A DNA stretch of 64,000 nt from Tubulanus polymorphus. Taxonomy: Eukaryota > Nemertea > Palaeonemertea > Tubulaniformes > Tubulanidae. The stretch covers positions 5,709,001-5,773,000 of the forward strand of contig NC_134025.1 in assembly GCF_964204645.1 (NCBI RefSeq). Reading direction: 5' to 3'. The translations under genes and the position numbers were made by a program. Positions 26,231 through 41,000 of this stretch are shown piece by piece. A model generated the notes under the pieces. The model made no database searches. It was not told the origin of the DNA and was given only the letters and a program-made list of their open reading frames with translations. The first letter of the stretch is position 1, and every line of letters begins with the position of its first letter.

Positions 26231-29200
26231 ATGGCACTGCATCGTCGATTGCGACAGATACTGAATCGGGCAGATGACGATGATGTGATAGAAGCGATAT
26301 CCAGACAACATCACTTCACACACCGCAAAGCTGCCAACATTTATGAACAAATGCGGAAACTATGCATGTCCAATGGAGATTTAACGGATATTGTTCGAGA
26401 AAAATTAAACAATAGTGGAACGTTTTCCTCGGATAGTTCGAGTCCTCGGAGATCGAAAAAACGTCACCCATTCGATCAAGATCGTGTTAGTCTGGGAAGC
26501 ACTGGTAACCGCAGTCGAACTTGGACATCAACTGATGACAGTTGTCCAGAAGACGACGAGGATTTTGATGTTGAAAATGGTTTCGAAGTCTTCATCGATT
26601 ATGATCCAGTCTCAGAGGTACGTAGAACAAGGTATATATAATCAAGAATATATAATTGAATCGGATGCACCATTTAAGCTAATTGTATGTGAATGTAGCG
26701 AACTGTCAAGAAACACCTGTCGCGGCTGTCGTGGTTGTTTTGACAGCTCTGCAGAGCAATCGATGATTTTAACAAACGTATATCTAAAAATCGAAATATG
26801 TCATGTAGGTCCATATGTATATATCTGTATATGTAGATTGATATCTAATCTTTAATAATCAGAAGCAATAATGAACAAAAGATCTAATTTCATTTCACTT
26901 GCGGGGTATTTGGCTTCGCCTATTAAGTCTTTTTCATTCTTCGGGAAATTTGCCGCAAATGAATCAAACTCGCTGATTAAATTGTGTGTATATACTATTC
27001 ATAATAGTACAAAAATACATAGATAAAACTCGTTCTTTTCGCTGTAATTCTTCTAAAACACGAAACCGTTTACCTATGATTTATATCATTCCCCACGGTA
27101 TGGCGTTGATCCAAATATGGTTGACATTTTAGGTGATTAACAATTTGTTTGCACATATATATATATTCCCGAATGCTAAATAGATAAACGACAGTACTAT
27201 ATGGTGCCACATGTTAACTGTGAATTTATCAGAATACTGAATTTATTTATACTGAATTAACTATCTACAATATGCGGGTATACGGATTAAATATCAGTTA
27301 TATTGCTGTAAGTTACCAATTAGCCTTTCAATTTCATGAATATGGTAAATCTTAGAATTAGTATCTGTTCTTGTTGTTCACCGATATCGTCTTTTTGCCA
27401 GGACGACAGCATGTTATTTTCGTTTTTAACAAGGTGGGGCGTTACCTGATTAACTCCTATAATTAACAGATAGTTCTGTGCACATTTGCTTTCACTTGTT
27501 ACCCCGGAGCCTGTGACGCTAGCCTCGGTCAATTAGATACATTCGAATTCGCCTAAATGTTCCAAATTTAATCGCAGGCGAATGATTCGCCGAAGAAATT
27601 CGCCTAATCAGTCACAAGCTTTAGTTTCAAGACTGATTTTAACTGGCTGTGGAGTTAAAACAAGACTGTTGTATCTCGCAATATGTGCAACTACATGGGT
27701 GTATGTTTCTTGTACTAGGGTGGGTATAAATTCTTACGTAAAATGCGAATTTGTGTTCAGTAATAAGCGTTAGTGATCGATACAGGATTTGCGTCTGTTT
27801 ACCTCATCACGTATGGATGCCGGTTATAGTATTGAAGGGTATACATAAACCTGTAAGTACGAATTCCTATCATATCTAGTGTGTTGTGCTGTCTGAGCAC
27901 CTGTCGGAGGGAAAGTGAAGAATAATTTCAAGTAAAACCAGCTTACTAAAACCTCATTTCGCTTTCTGTGCTCTGTACCGTACAAAACTGTGATTTATAG
28001 GATAAAACATTGTTTCCCTGTGGTAAGTTTGACTGGATAACGAAACGTTCCATATTTCTTAAACCAAGGAGGTGCACTTCCCTGGTTTAACTACGTATGT
28101 TTTGGACAATATCTTGTTTACATTTTTGTTATCCCCGGTGGATCATAGTATGTATATATATATATATAAAGATGGAAATTTATTTAATACGGACAGATTC
28201 CATGTGAATTTTACATACAATGTATTTCATTTCGATGTTAGTTTATGTTTACGATAATATATATTATCAATCGTTGATCTTTATAAGAATGTTCATTTTT
28301 ATGATTCAGCTTTTGTTAAGTGTTACTTAAAAGAATGAAATGGCAGTTGTTTAGTTCTAGTCGTACTTTAATCATTTTTGTGCAATTATACGCTAAGAAA
28401 TAAATGTTCCACTCACTAAAATAGCATATATCATTGGGTAATAACCGTAACGCTAGATAAATATGGGGCTTTGGTATGTGACAGGCTTCGATCAATCTAT
28501 TGATCTGGTGATTGCTTTACTATCAGATGAAGTCCATATGAACGTATTGAAAATTGCTCATAGACTGGGTTATGTTTATCCGTTTATTGATCTTTATGTA
28601 AAAACAATCATGTTATGTTATAGGATATGATCGAATAATTGTTTTCACTGCGATAGCCATTTTCTTCCCTCAATGAAAAAACATTTTCGCCCAATATACC
28701 GGAAGTCGGAACACTTTGATAAGTTTCATTGTTTCTAGAAACGGATATATCAGGTGGTACAAATCATACGTATATAATGCAGTTTGTTATGATATGCAGA
28801 TATAAACACATTTTAGGGCTCGAGGCTTTGTGAGTCAACAGTTATTTAAAAAAGTATGCTTGTAACGTAATCAGATGTAAGGTTTACGTAGGGATAAGGT
28901 TCCATTCTTGTGAATGTTGCAGCTGAAATGCTTCTCGACAGCGAGTCAGGAATACAGACTACAGTTCTAAATGATTTTTAGAAAGATACCTGGATTTTGC
29001 GTACTGTATTTACTTCGATAGTTAACAGTAACCTCAAACACCCGATAATAGCCACTGTCCCGATCTATTCTTATTTCATTCGGGCTTCAATCAGCCGATT
29101 ATGTAACTAATGTATGTAAGCAGAAAAGTGTGTCAAACATTGAAACATTTTTCTAATTATCTTATCATGTAGAAAAAATTATTGCGTTTCATACAATTTA

Positions 29201-32200
29201 TCATTAGCATTAACAACTGTTATAATTAAACGCTACAATGGGTGTCTACCAAGCTGAATAAAAATTAATGCTTTCTAAAACATCGTGCAGGAGGAGCATG
29301 TGGTATTATATGATATACTGAAAATAAGCTATATTCGTTTGTTTTATAAACGCTTTTACGAATAATAAGACATATGCGCACAGTATTGTTGGTTGATAAA
29401 GAAGAAACATGTACTATAATGGCGGATACTGGATTATTTCACGAACTGTAAGTAACCACACCGACCTGCCTATACACATGATATAAGTTGATTTGAACTG
29501 GCTGTCCTGATCAAATCGTCAAAAAGCTAATAGATCATTGTAGTTGATAAGGGTTCTATTGAAACTGCTAGTTTTTGGCTTGTCATAGTGGTATTCAAAG
29601 ATGTGTACTTTTAAGATATATTACGCATTTTTCCTGCATTGATAAGAAATAAACACATGAAACGCCTTTTTCCGTAGAAAAGTTACGAGGAAGATCCGAA
29701 GGTTCCTTTCATTTGTTATCGTAATTAATTTCGCGATATTTTTGTCACGAGGTCTGATATGCCTGGTTCAATGGTGCCAGCCGGATTTAGGTAACTGAAC
29801 AACAGTCCGACAGGTGTTGGATTGAGATCCAGCTTTATCGAGGCCATTGCCCCCATTGGTGCAAATATATTCATGGATAAATGTTGTTTGATACACATGT
29901 AGAAGACGATATTGAACTTTTTCAACCTTATCTATCACCCTCTACTGATGTTCTACAACAAAGCTAACCGAAGTTTCGTCCAAAGTTCGTTAATACGAAA
30001 CTTGTGTTGTTGCTGCAGGCTACTAGCTACAGCATACAGGATGGGTTTATATGAAGTAATGCTTCCACAGATCTGTATCATTCTTTTTCTCTTCTTCGTG
30101 TCTCAGATATTGGCGTCATTAGTTTTGTTATCTTTGGGCAGGACAAATCACTCGAGCCGTCAACGAACTTTGTGAGGTACATTTAGTATTTTATGATATA
30201 TATGCAAAGGTTGTTTTCTGGAGATGGAAATTAATGTTAGGTGATTCCTATAACAATTCCTGTTTCTTAACGACCACTTACGAACGGAAGGAACTTGCAA
30301 TTGGATTAATGAAAAGCAAACTGCAAATACAGTATTCTGCAGTACAAGTAGATATACACATGTAATACTTATGCAGCAGAGAATGCAGCTTATCGCGATC
30401 TAAACAATGATAATCAAATTATATAAGTTTACAAGAAATCAGGGAAGACTCCCACAACTGGCTTAATAACAGGCATAAAAGGAAGCGAAAATAAACAGTG
30501 ATGGCGGCGACCGCTGGAACGCAGGTATTCTGGTCCTCAGCAAGTGAAAGAATTGGGTAGAGAAATGAGTTATTCACACATTTAGTCAGCAAGGAATGGG
30601 GAGTTGTTTACAGGTGAGGATTCTATTCAGGGCATAGGAAAGATTTATCTGGTAATAATAGTAGAGATGGAGTACCTAGAGTCACTGTAGTGTGAATAAG
30701 TATACATACTCAGCGAACTGTGGCGATGAAGGCGGTTAAAGGATTCGTTATGAACAATATTCTATGTCGGGTCAGTTTTTTTTTACTAATTCGGCTATAA
30801 AAACCGTTTTCGATAATTTAGAGTTTTGCATTTTTTCAACTCGTAAGAAGTTAGGTTCTAGTAGGGATCGTATACAGACATTCACGTTATTTGTACAGAA
30901 TTGTGTTTTTTATATCATACTTGTTCAACTCGATGAAATCATCCCGAACGTAAACATGTATTTATATACTTCATTTCACCAATACATAAAACTGAATAGC
31001 CCCGGGGGAGAACTATATCGAGTGATAAAAGAGTAACTAAGACCACCACCGTCGTGGATTTAGAAAAGCTTGCATTTCTTTATTTCCCACACGGAGTCCC
31101 CTGTGATGATTTGTATCTGAAAGGACTAAAAAAGATTAAAACAGAACAATACCTGATAATATGTATATACCTAGTCTAGGTTATATTGCGGTTAAACAAA
31201 TTCTGATATATGAGATATCTTCACGTATTTCTATTTCATTTCACCGTATTCGATAAAACTGATAACACTGCGCCTTTCCACAGAATAGATTTTTTTTTCT
31301 TTTTGAACTATAGAAATATCAAGACAAAAATTTCCTGGTTTATTCGAAGTCATTTCTCATGGATGAATTGTACGCTGAAGTATTTATCTAACAGTTTTCT
31401 CCCTATCGAAAACTGACATTACACTCTTCGTTATTGCTAGCTGTATCAGCTAGCGCTATTTTTAAGTTTACTCGGATGGATAATGAATACCTTGAACGTT
31501 CGATAAGTCGTACGATCAATCATGTGACTAAAAAAACAGTAACCATCTATTCCAGTGCGCTATGGTGACGGGAAAATTGTTTAAAAAGCTCGCCACACAC
31601 GAGCGAAAATAGCATTTGTCCTGGCACCAAAAAATGCGCTCACCGAAGGAGCTGCGACGGGGATCATAATTAATTAAATACATTTTGACCTTGTCGAAAA
31701 TACTTCGTATTTACATGATACATTTTGACGCTTCTCACACTTCATCTCGCCCGGTATGACGTCACGGGTCACGTGAGGTCGTTAGCTTGGTCGTAAATCA
31801 GCTTTGTCTTCGGTTATTTTTAGTTAGTTCCAGGCAAGGTTGGTTTCGAATCCCGAAAAACTATCAATCAACTAACAACATCGCAAGGGATTTGGCGGAA
31901 GATCTTTCCTTTGATTCATTTTCATTTGATTTATTTCGCATCGTTAAGATGTTTCCTCGATATGAGTTAATCGATCCTTTTTGTTTTTGCCAACACACAA
32001 TACGCAACCAGTTAAAACAAGATTTGATAACTGGTTAGTCTCTGCTTTTCAAAATGTTGTCCTCTGTACACACTTAGCTGCTTAATGTCTTCCTTTATTA
32101 GTTCGTCCATAGTTAATTTTTTGCAGTTAGACAATCTCCAGACGGACTTCTATAAAGGTTATATTTCTATCGAAATACACGAAGAAATAATTTCTGCGTG

Positions 32201-35200
32201 TAAAACACCTTTACTCTGGTAGTGATATAGTGGTTAAGGGACCCAGTTTCATAGAATTTGTAACATTTCAAAACATTCCCATATTTTTTTCATCCCGCAC
32301 CCAAATTATATGATTGAACACAGTTCATTTTCCGCTAAAATGTATTGAAAAATTTTGCTTCTAGCTGCAGTGTAACTATATTTCTGTTATTTTTTTGTCT
32401 TTTAGTCTTACCGTGACAAGCCCCAGGAGAGACCGAAAATGTCGGGCAGCAGTAAGTCTTCAAGTCGCAGTAACAAGCCTTTATCGCGTATGTTTGATGC
32501 TCCTCCAATTCCACAAACGCAAAGAGCATATGATGACACGGGTTACAAGTCAGATTACAGCACACTAGATCGGCTATCAGCAAAAGCCAGTGATAATGTG
32601 ACTATGTCAGATATAGAAGATATGTGTCAACATAATGCGGGACTTATTGAAACGGATACTGAAACAATAACTGGGAGCCCAGAACAGCCTCGTAGAAATC
32701 AACAGGAACCTGTCACGACGTCTTGTATTTCGCCGCATGACCAGCCTGATAATCGTGTAAAAACCCAATCTTCTTATCTAACGAATCCTGCAAGTAATCA
32801 GGGTAACCGTAAGTCAAATGGACAACTGTCCCCCAACTCTAGCCGTAGGAGTAGTTCCAGTTCTTTACTGGCCAAAGTACATAAATTTGAACAGATTCAA
32901 CTGGGAAAGCTACCAGCCTGTGTTCCATCTAGTGATTCTGAATATGACAACGAATTCATGAATGATCCGATAAAACCTGCTCGGGATAGTCAGCCACCAC
33001 CGAGGCAAGATTCTGACTTGAAACGTCCAAAAGAATTTCCATTTTCATTGAATTTAGATCAAGAACCCGTCAAAGAACGTCCAGATAAACGGATCCGACA
33101 AACAGACTGGAGCCCTAAGACTCACGATGATCCATCATTTCGCGGACCCAGGGCATCGCCATTTCGAGATGTTCGTGACATTGGTCCGAGTCCACCTAAA
33201 GAAAGGGCGAAAACCTCAAGTAGCGCTGAAAAAAAGCAGTCATGGCTCTCTGAAGAACGCGAAAAACAATACAGGTCACCGGGGAATGTTGATAAAGGCT
33301 ACAGACATGTTACACCCCCTGTTAGAGATACAGACTGCAAATCAAAGCCATTTATTCCTTCTGTACCTGATGGTGGTCACTTATCGGCCAGATCGTCTGA
33401 GGTTGTTGATTCATTTATTGCTCCAGAAGTTGCACGTAATCCATTATCTCCACCAACTTCCTCTAACTGGAAAGAAAACAAATCAAGTTCTAGGCATTCA
33501 GATGGCGGCCACTCCACTGGAAAATCAACCGTTGATTCGTTTGTTTGCCCTGAAGTTTCGAGAGATCCGGTTTCTCCCCCATTTCCAAGTGATTCACGCC
33601 ATGCTAGATACACTTCCAAACATTCGGATGGTGGCCATTCAACTGGAAAATCGACTATTGATTCTTATGTAAATCCCGATATTTCCAGGGACCCTGTATC
33701 CCCTCCAGTTCCCGGAAATGCCTCCAATAAAAGAAATACTTCCAAAAAATCGGATGGTGGCCATTCTACAGGAAAATCGACCATTGATTCTTTTGTTAAT
33801 GCTGAATTTGCTCGGGGCCCACCATCACCGCCTTTACCAGAAAATCTCAATTTCGACTCACTGTCTTCACGGGGAACTGTAAATTCGTCTCTTGTCTGCC
33901 CATTAGAATATCAGCAACCCATTTCTCCACCCCTTCCACCGTGTCCAATTGAACATTATGGGACGATATCATCTGACGCAACTTTAGAGCCACCGGAGGC
34001 TCCACCACCACCGGCTGAAAAACCAAAAAAGCAACGCAAAACACTGTCGTATAGAAATCGATCGAAAAGTGACTCGCGAATGCAGCCTAAAAAATCAAAT
34101 GACCGTAAACACGTTCCCGGTGGCTACGAACAAAAGAATTATGAATATGATCCCCGAAGTCGTCCTAGATATCCACCTCAAAGTCAACAGTTTCGGGACG
34201 ACCAAAACTTTCAACATGAGATAGATGAATTTAACGATGTTCTACGTGATCTTAGTAAATCTATGTTCAAAGACAAACGCAAGGCCCTAGAACATAGTCC
34301 ACATCATCACGCTAATTTTTTTCCACCATTTAGACCTGAAGTTGATCGGTACCGACATGATCCCCGTTACGCACCGCCACCAATGCCTCCCTATCCACCG
34401 TATCCACATCATTACTATATGGACGATTACTACTATAGGCAATACTCTCCTATACCACATCACGTACCACCTCATCTCCAGTATCATCCCGGTTATTACC
34501 CACCCCATCCCCCGCATGACTGGGATTATAGAGACAGTTACCATAGAATATCACCTTACGGAGTTCCATATCCACCGCCCCCACGACCACCACCCCCTCC
34601 TGACCGAAATCCGTTCTATGAACGGGAGTACCAGCATTCCCCTCACTATGAAAATGCACCAGCTCCAAGACATTATTCTCCGTTTGAGCAACATTTTCCC
34701 TCATACCACTCTGAATATCATTCGTCATATGAGGAACTGTGTAAACGAAATAGCTATCCAGGTTACAATTATTTTGAGAAAAGTCACAACCGTTTATCGC
34801 CTAATATACCACCTGTACATTATCCCGTAGACCCCATTTACTATGACGATGTAGCCCGCCCTCAACCCCCACCCTTACCACCAAGACCAGAAAACCTATC
34901 ACTACCGAATTCAAGACCTCCATACCCTTACCTAGGGATGGGTTCGCCAAAAAGAATGGGAATGAGTCCAGATATTCCTCCCCCACCTGTGCCACCACCC
35001 CCACCTGGCTGGATAGACAGGTATCCTCACCATCCATCTGCCTTCCAAGTGCCAACAGAAAGAAAAGAGGCATTCCGTGTAAGCCCTGTTCAAGAAAACC
35101 AGCCACCGAAAGTCCAAAGTTGGGAATATGGTCAACCTATCGATGAAACTTTCCCGAGACACATTACTGGCTTCGATGAAACGTGGGATGAATCGTCTGG

Positions 35201-38051
35201 CCAACCTTCGATAGAATCAACTACGAGCAGTTTTGATCAATATGTTCCTGGTCCACATATCGAATCAGAAACAGATACAGAAACACTGTTAGCCACTCAA
35301 GAACGTGAATCACTCATTTTGTCCCCGTTTACTGAAACCAGAATGGTTCCAAGAAAAACAAAGGCAGAAAAGAAGGAAGAACTTAAAAATCGGTGGTCTG
35401 GTAGTTACGAAAATAGTACTTTGAGTAGCACGTTGAAATCAAATGCATCAACAATGACAATCACTGATGAACGAGGGGCTAAATTCCGTAACAGCCGTTA
35501 CGAACCCTATCAACCACCATCAACTGGAGCTGACCTTCCAGGCCTTGTACTGCAGCCTAAGCAAGTCAATCACCAAATTATCGATAAACCAACGTACCTT
35601 TCGACGAATGAGCCTCCTGACTGGAAGCACAAAGACACTGTCATTGCATCAAACCCTCACCTAAAACTAGATCTGAACAGTGATCCAACCCGTAATTCAA
35701 CACCACCCCCTCCAAAAATAACTGACGGGGAAACACGAAGAGACATTTTAGAGGAAAAAGGCGTCATATTTGTTAAACCGCAGTATGCAAATGGGCAGTC
35801 GCCTTCATCACAACGAAAAAGGCACGATATCCCTAAAATCACAATAGTTTCGCAATCCCCATCCCCTCAACAGTCCCCTCGTGTTCTAGATACGCTGACT
35901 ACCACTGTGAAGATGCGTTTGGACATTCCGCATACCGATTCTCCGGTAACACAGTCGTATTTAGATTCCAGATCATTGTCTCCAAGAAGTGAACATGAAG
36001 AAGATGATTTTGATGACTTCGATGAAGATGAATACGAAGATGAACCCGTAGTTAATCTTGATCTTATTAAAGCTGCGTTATTTGGTGAGAAAGGTGAACA
36101 GCCGAACACAAAGCCAGAGCTCCACATTAAACGCTCTGGAATTCGATCTCCGCGTCTTCACGAATCGTCTGGTCCACCCAGAAAACCGCTTTTATCGGCC
36201 GGTGCGTACATATTGGACGAAGGTCAAGACGAATATGTCATGGCCCCGGCGAAAGAGAACCGTGAAAAACACAAGGCTGAAATTCAAGATGCGTTGACCG
36301 AACTCGAGGGCTTGTATGAAAACTTAGCTCTCGATGACGATAACTTACTCGATGGTGCTAATCGTCAGGAAATCAAAGGTAATATAAAAAGTAGCCAATT
36401 GTCCGGAAGTTTAAGTCGCCTTTCAGTCGAGAATCTCCAAAAGTTTCGATCTGACAGTGATTCGCATAAACATCGAAAGTTGGATTCGCCGAGTATGGAA
36501 TATACACGTCAATGGCTTCACGGCGAGAATGAACGCATCATGGCAGATGCCCCTAAAATTGATGAAAACATTCTAGATACGAGTCACAATAGCGATGATG
36601 TGTTCGCAACGTCATCGACAACGTATGTGAAGCCACCGAGACAGAGTGGCTCATACCACTCCTCATCACAAGATTCTAGTAAAGCTTTACGACGTGCCCC
36701 GTATCCCAGGAAGGTAGCCGATGATATGAGCCGCAGACGTTTACGGACAAGCAGCGTTGGTTCACCCGCTGCTGGACCGCATCAAGCGTCCATCAGCTGG
36801 TTGGCGTTATCACCCGGCATAACGCCGGCTACCTCCGTCGAGAGTATGAATCGAAGAATGATAACCCGACCTCGGTCACCGGATCCGATTTTCGATGATG
36901 TAAACTTTCGTAACATACGTAGATCACTTTCGACGTCTGGGTTGGATGAATATGAAGAGTTTAACCCGTTAGTTCTTCCATCTCCGACTACTGCTGATTA
37001 TCTCAATCCGCGGGAAAATGAACCGAAAAGAGCTCGCATGCGCTCACGCCCCTTGGACGAAGCGGACAAATACCACGATGACATGGCGTATAGACGACTT
37101 CGCAAAGATGTGGAGCCAGTAGTGAGTGTTAGACAGCGATCCAAGAGTTTGGATAGATTGCCGTCAGTAGAAACGAAGAAACCGACTCCTAGAAGGCGTG
37201 GATCTGTCGGTAAAATTGCAGAAATGTTTGAAAAACAGTCGGAAACTCAATCGTCAATATTTGTTCATGCCCAAAGTCTTCCCGACCTCTCTAGTCCGAG
37301 TGTCCAATACGATCATCGTGGCGATATAATCTCCAACGAACAGCAATACGCAAAAGTCAGTGCTAAACAACGGACGAATAAACAATATATCCTTACTCCT
37401 CGTCTAGTGAAACAGAGATCTAAATACCGTCAGAAAAATAACGATGCAAGTGAGGAATCCCCCGATAGTGACCTAATGAAATCGGACGCGGCATTGAGAA
37501 AGCGTTTATGTGATATGGATAAAATGCAACATTTGGCAGCTCCGAATACTGTCAAAAACGACGAATTGTCTGATTATGACAATCTGCAACAATCAGACTC
37601 TGGAAGTTCGGGGAGTGCTATCTGTATGGTAGCTCATCCACCGATGGAACCAGAAGTATTTAACACGCGTAAGCAAAGTAAAGAAAATATCTTAGAATAT
37701 TACGACGTTCACGCGCAGAGTTTCGCGAATGTCGTCGCTTATTTTGAAGAGTCCGGTAAACACGCTATAACGAGTCAAATGCCAACGAACAGCATGAGTT
37801 TGAGAAAATTCGCCTCTCACGACGACATCAATATCGATACCGACGACCACGATATTCATTTACGAATCAGGCGCAAATCCGGAAGTCCGTCGTCGGAAGA
37901 GAAAGATTCGCCGCGTACGAAATCTTTACGTGCTCGGTGCGGTTCGGATCCATGTTTGACCGAGGGAAGAACGGTCAAACCACCCCCACACAGAGGTATT
38001 AGTAGATATCGGTCTATTCTACATGTATCTGTCCAAGATCGTTGCACGTGA
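26231..38051 (+). CDS. large disordered proline-rich protein with tandem repeats (family unrecognised)
   Basis: Exon 26231-26617 (129 codons, phase 0, in-frame TGA upstream of the ATG) joins in frame to 32406-38051, giving about 2010 residues. Residues ~1-60 (HRRLRQILNRADDDDVIEAI...) look helical and folded; the rest is low-complexity. Landmarks: a ~42-residue tandem repeat (33369-33960); acidic and RS-type stretches; a His/Tyr/Pro-rich block (34290-34900) with runs such as PPPPRPPPPPDR; SH3/EVH1-type ligands PPPLPPRPENL and PPPPVPPPPPGW; an acidic run near 36000-36050; a short predicted helix DALTELEGLYENLALDDDNL (~36287-36346); and several RRGS/RSKSLD-type serine sites that suit phosphorylation and 14-3-3 binding. 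This is the makeup of a cytoskeletal or junctional scaffold, but that is inference. I cannot name the family. An alternative last exon is listed separately. Confidence 0.75.
26618..32405 (+). other. first intron of the proline-rich gene
   Basis: 5.8 kb between GTACGT and TTTTAG. It holds a possible alternative first exon at 30501-30524 and otherwise nothing I can support. Confidence 0.5.
30501..30524 (+). CDS. possible alternative first exon, proline-rich gene
   Basis: ATG in a good context (acagtgATGg) begins MAATAGTQ, in a locally GC-rich patch, and ends at GTATTC in phase 0. That is the phase needed to join the exon at 32406. The donor is weak and the exon is very short, so this is only a candidate. 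If real, it would make a protein lacking the helical N-terminal segment. Confidence 0.2.
33369..33960 (+). repeat. tandem 126 bp coding repeat
   Basis: Four copies start at 33369, 33501, 33627 and 33753 (spacings 132, 126 and 126), followed by a decayed fifth. Each encodes DGGHSTGKST-[IV]-DSFV-x-PE-x-x-R-x-P-x-SPP-x-P and a Ser/Lys/Asn-rich linker. Copies 2-4 are very similar at the DNA level, suggesting recent unit duplication or homogenisation. Each unit ends in a proline-directed SPPxP core. Confidence 0.9.
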
Positions 38052-41000
38052 AATTTTATCTAAAAGGAACTATTAAAAGCAGGGCTGATATTGAAAAATC
38101 TATCCTGTGATGAAATTTCATACATACTCCAGCACGCCTCATTGATTGTACATGATGTTGCATGTTTTCTATCTTCCTCACTTCATTCAAATCGAAAAAC
38201 TTGAAACGAAGTATGTACGTGTTAAATCAGAGATGAAAAAGATAGAAATCGTGGCTATCACAAAATCAGCACAATCCCACGTGATTTGAATGTGTTACTT
38301 TATACACAAAATGCAAAACGTTTAGTCAGAAAATCAGTCTTTATGATGAATTGATTTTTAATCTGTGATAATTTTTTGTAGATACATGTTTTTACCGGCG
38401 GTTATAGTTAGAATCCATTTGTGATATTCACCTCGTGTAACTAATGTATATTTGTTTTATTCGTTGCACATTACGATCTAGGGCTATGTAGATATCAAAA
38501 ATTGTCTTAGAATACCACGCGAATAACAGCTTATCATACATTCGACAAACATTGACATAGCAAAGACCTGAAAATTATGACACATGGTAAAATACATGGA
38601 TATTGTTTACTAGTATTTGCTACAACTATTTGGTGCCCGATTAAATTGTAAATAGACTGCTATAGTGAAAAACTGCTGTTGCTCGCAGGAAGGTGTGGCA
38701 AATCGCCAGAATATGATTGCAAGTTTATGTTTAGTCTATAGAAAATTGGTGTATCAATGTAGGAATTCTTATAGAGTTACAGTAGTTCTTTATAACGTTA
38801 TATAACTGCCTAAAAAATGTAATATCTACAGTACGTGTCTATTTCGGACCTAATCAAAACAGTTCCAGTTTCTTACAATAACGAATGAGACCGAAACTAT
38901 TCTGAGTCAAATTATATTTTCATGAATTCTATTCGTCTTCACAACCCGCTACCCTTTCCTTTCCAACATTTCATTTTATTTTCATGATAGTTTTCTAGTT
39001 GTAACCATTGTTGATAGAAGATATTAGTGATCTTACTGAGAGTTATTTTCAGTACATTATATTCATGAATCAACAGCTGCTGCGTTATACAGCTGATGTC
39101 GTTCTGAAAAAGATTCTTCGAAACTCCTTAAGCGAAATAGGCAAAAGTATCATAGTCATACTTTTGGTCTATATTCCTTTCTAAGATTCTTCGAATAAGT
39201 AGTTATAATAGTTTTATTTCATGTAGAATAACTTTCTTTTATTTCTTGCACATTTCGTTTTCGTCTTTTTTACAGAACCTTCCCCCTCGAGTGACTCTGA
39301 ATGTAGTAGTACAATGTAGTTGGTAGTACATGTACATATATGGGGAAGGTATTTCTATCATTTTCATTTAAGCATGTTATTCTTATCAAATATCCCCATC
39401 TATCCCATGCTTCAATTGATTTTCTGGGATGGTTTCATTAATGCACGCTTATTTTTTCTTATTTGATTACTTTTTATAAATATAAAATCATAATCATTCT
39501 TGCCGGCGAAGATATACCAATATCATTCTGTTAAAATTTTGCTTGCTTGCGGGGCATGTATAAAGCTGCTTATGGATTTTCTTTCTTTGCTTCTTCAGAC
39601 ATGATTTTTCGCGTGTTCTCAGTTACAACATGCTTTTGTTCATTTCGGCACTGAACACGCTGAAAATCCTAGCTATGTGCACTGTTTAGGTTTTTCATAT
39701 TGCTTTCTTTTGGCATCAGCTGCTTAGATTTTCCATTACAAATTAGAGCCTTTACGTGATGGAAACTTTATAATGGACTGCTTGCATCTTTTTTGAAACT
39801 GTCACTTCTAGATCGTTTCTTACGATTTACTTGTAGGTATTGAAAAATGGTCTGAAATTGTAGTGTGAGGTGGCAGAGCAGTAACGAAATGTAAACAATT
39901 ATTCGGTTACATAATTTTATGATTGAATATAATTGGTGACTATATTCTTAAATTTCGAGATGTTCATTATATTTAATGTTGCTATGCAATGAATAAGTTG
40001 TTGGTGCTATTCTAACAGGACTGATAAAGTCTTGGTCATATTGTATATTAATAATGAAATTTTGCATTATTTTGTTATTGTTATTTATACATTGTGAGTA
40101 GCCTCCTGTGAGACGTACGAAAGACACTTCAGAATAATTTGAAATACGAGAGTATTTTGGCAAATTAATTATAAATCTATTTAACTCATCTGCTGACAGG
40201 AATTAATATTGATTAACTGGTATTTTGAGCACAATTTTCGTTCCGCTGAAAGATGATTTTATAAGGAAAATACCTAGAAACATCCTGCTGATTTTTTTTA
40301 ATCGCCGGAATCAATTCCGACTGATGGTGCCACCAGCGACGATTCAAGTAACTAATAGACTTGATCAGTTCCTCTGGGAAATAATTGAAAATAAAATTGT
40401 CAGCTAGTTTCACATGATATGATATATTTGCAGCGCTTCACTACTGTAGTTTTGTTACCAATTGAGATTATGTTTATATATACAATGCGCTTGCGAAGAG
40501 TTTTACACGAATTTTGTTGTTTTATTGATACGATATTCTGTATAATAAATTTGTAGTAGACGGTTTAAACTACGAGTTTTCTTCAGGTCTTCTAACACGA
40601 TTTCGCTTAACGACAGATCCTACTAATTTGCTGCTCAAAAATAAATCAACCCCATTCTTGCGTGAAAGACAGCAGACTGCTGGTTCGAGCACGGATATCG
40701 TCGTTTTTGGAACGCTAATCCGAATAAGTTGATATGATATTATGACAAGTATTGAAATATACACGCTGAAATATTTTCCAATAAATGCGATCAGTTTTAA
40801 ATTCGAAAGTGCAACGACCAGAATTTTGATACGAACCCTTTCAATCTCATATGATATATCTTTGTAGCTGCATTTTCAAACACACGTTCACTTTTCTGTA
40901 TGAATAGGCAAATGATCTTCATGTTACGAATTCTTTTAGGGATCATGGGCTGTGCTTCTATTTGTTCCCAGCAGAAACATAATCTTATACACAGAATGGA

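Noticed and set aside
27540-27620. Short inverted TTCGCC/GGCGAA words
   Set aside because: Too short and imperfect, with no target duplication visible, to call a transposon.
29419-29455. ATG exon MADTGLFHE ending at GTAAGT
   Set aside because: It ends in phase 2, which does not fit the proline-rich exon at 32406 (phase 0).
33127-36297. Other-frame and antisense open frames over the long exon
   Set aside because: Shadows of the proline-rich coding frame; the repeats reproduce them in each copy.
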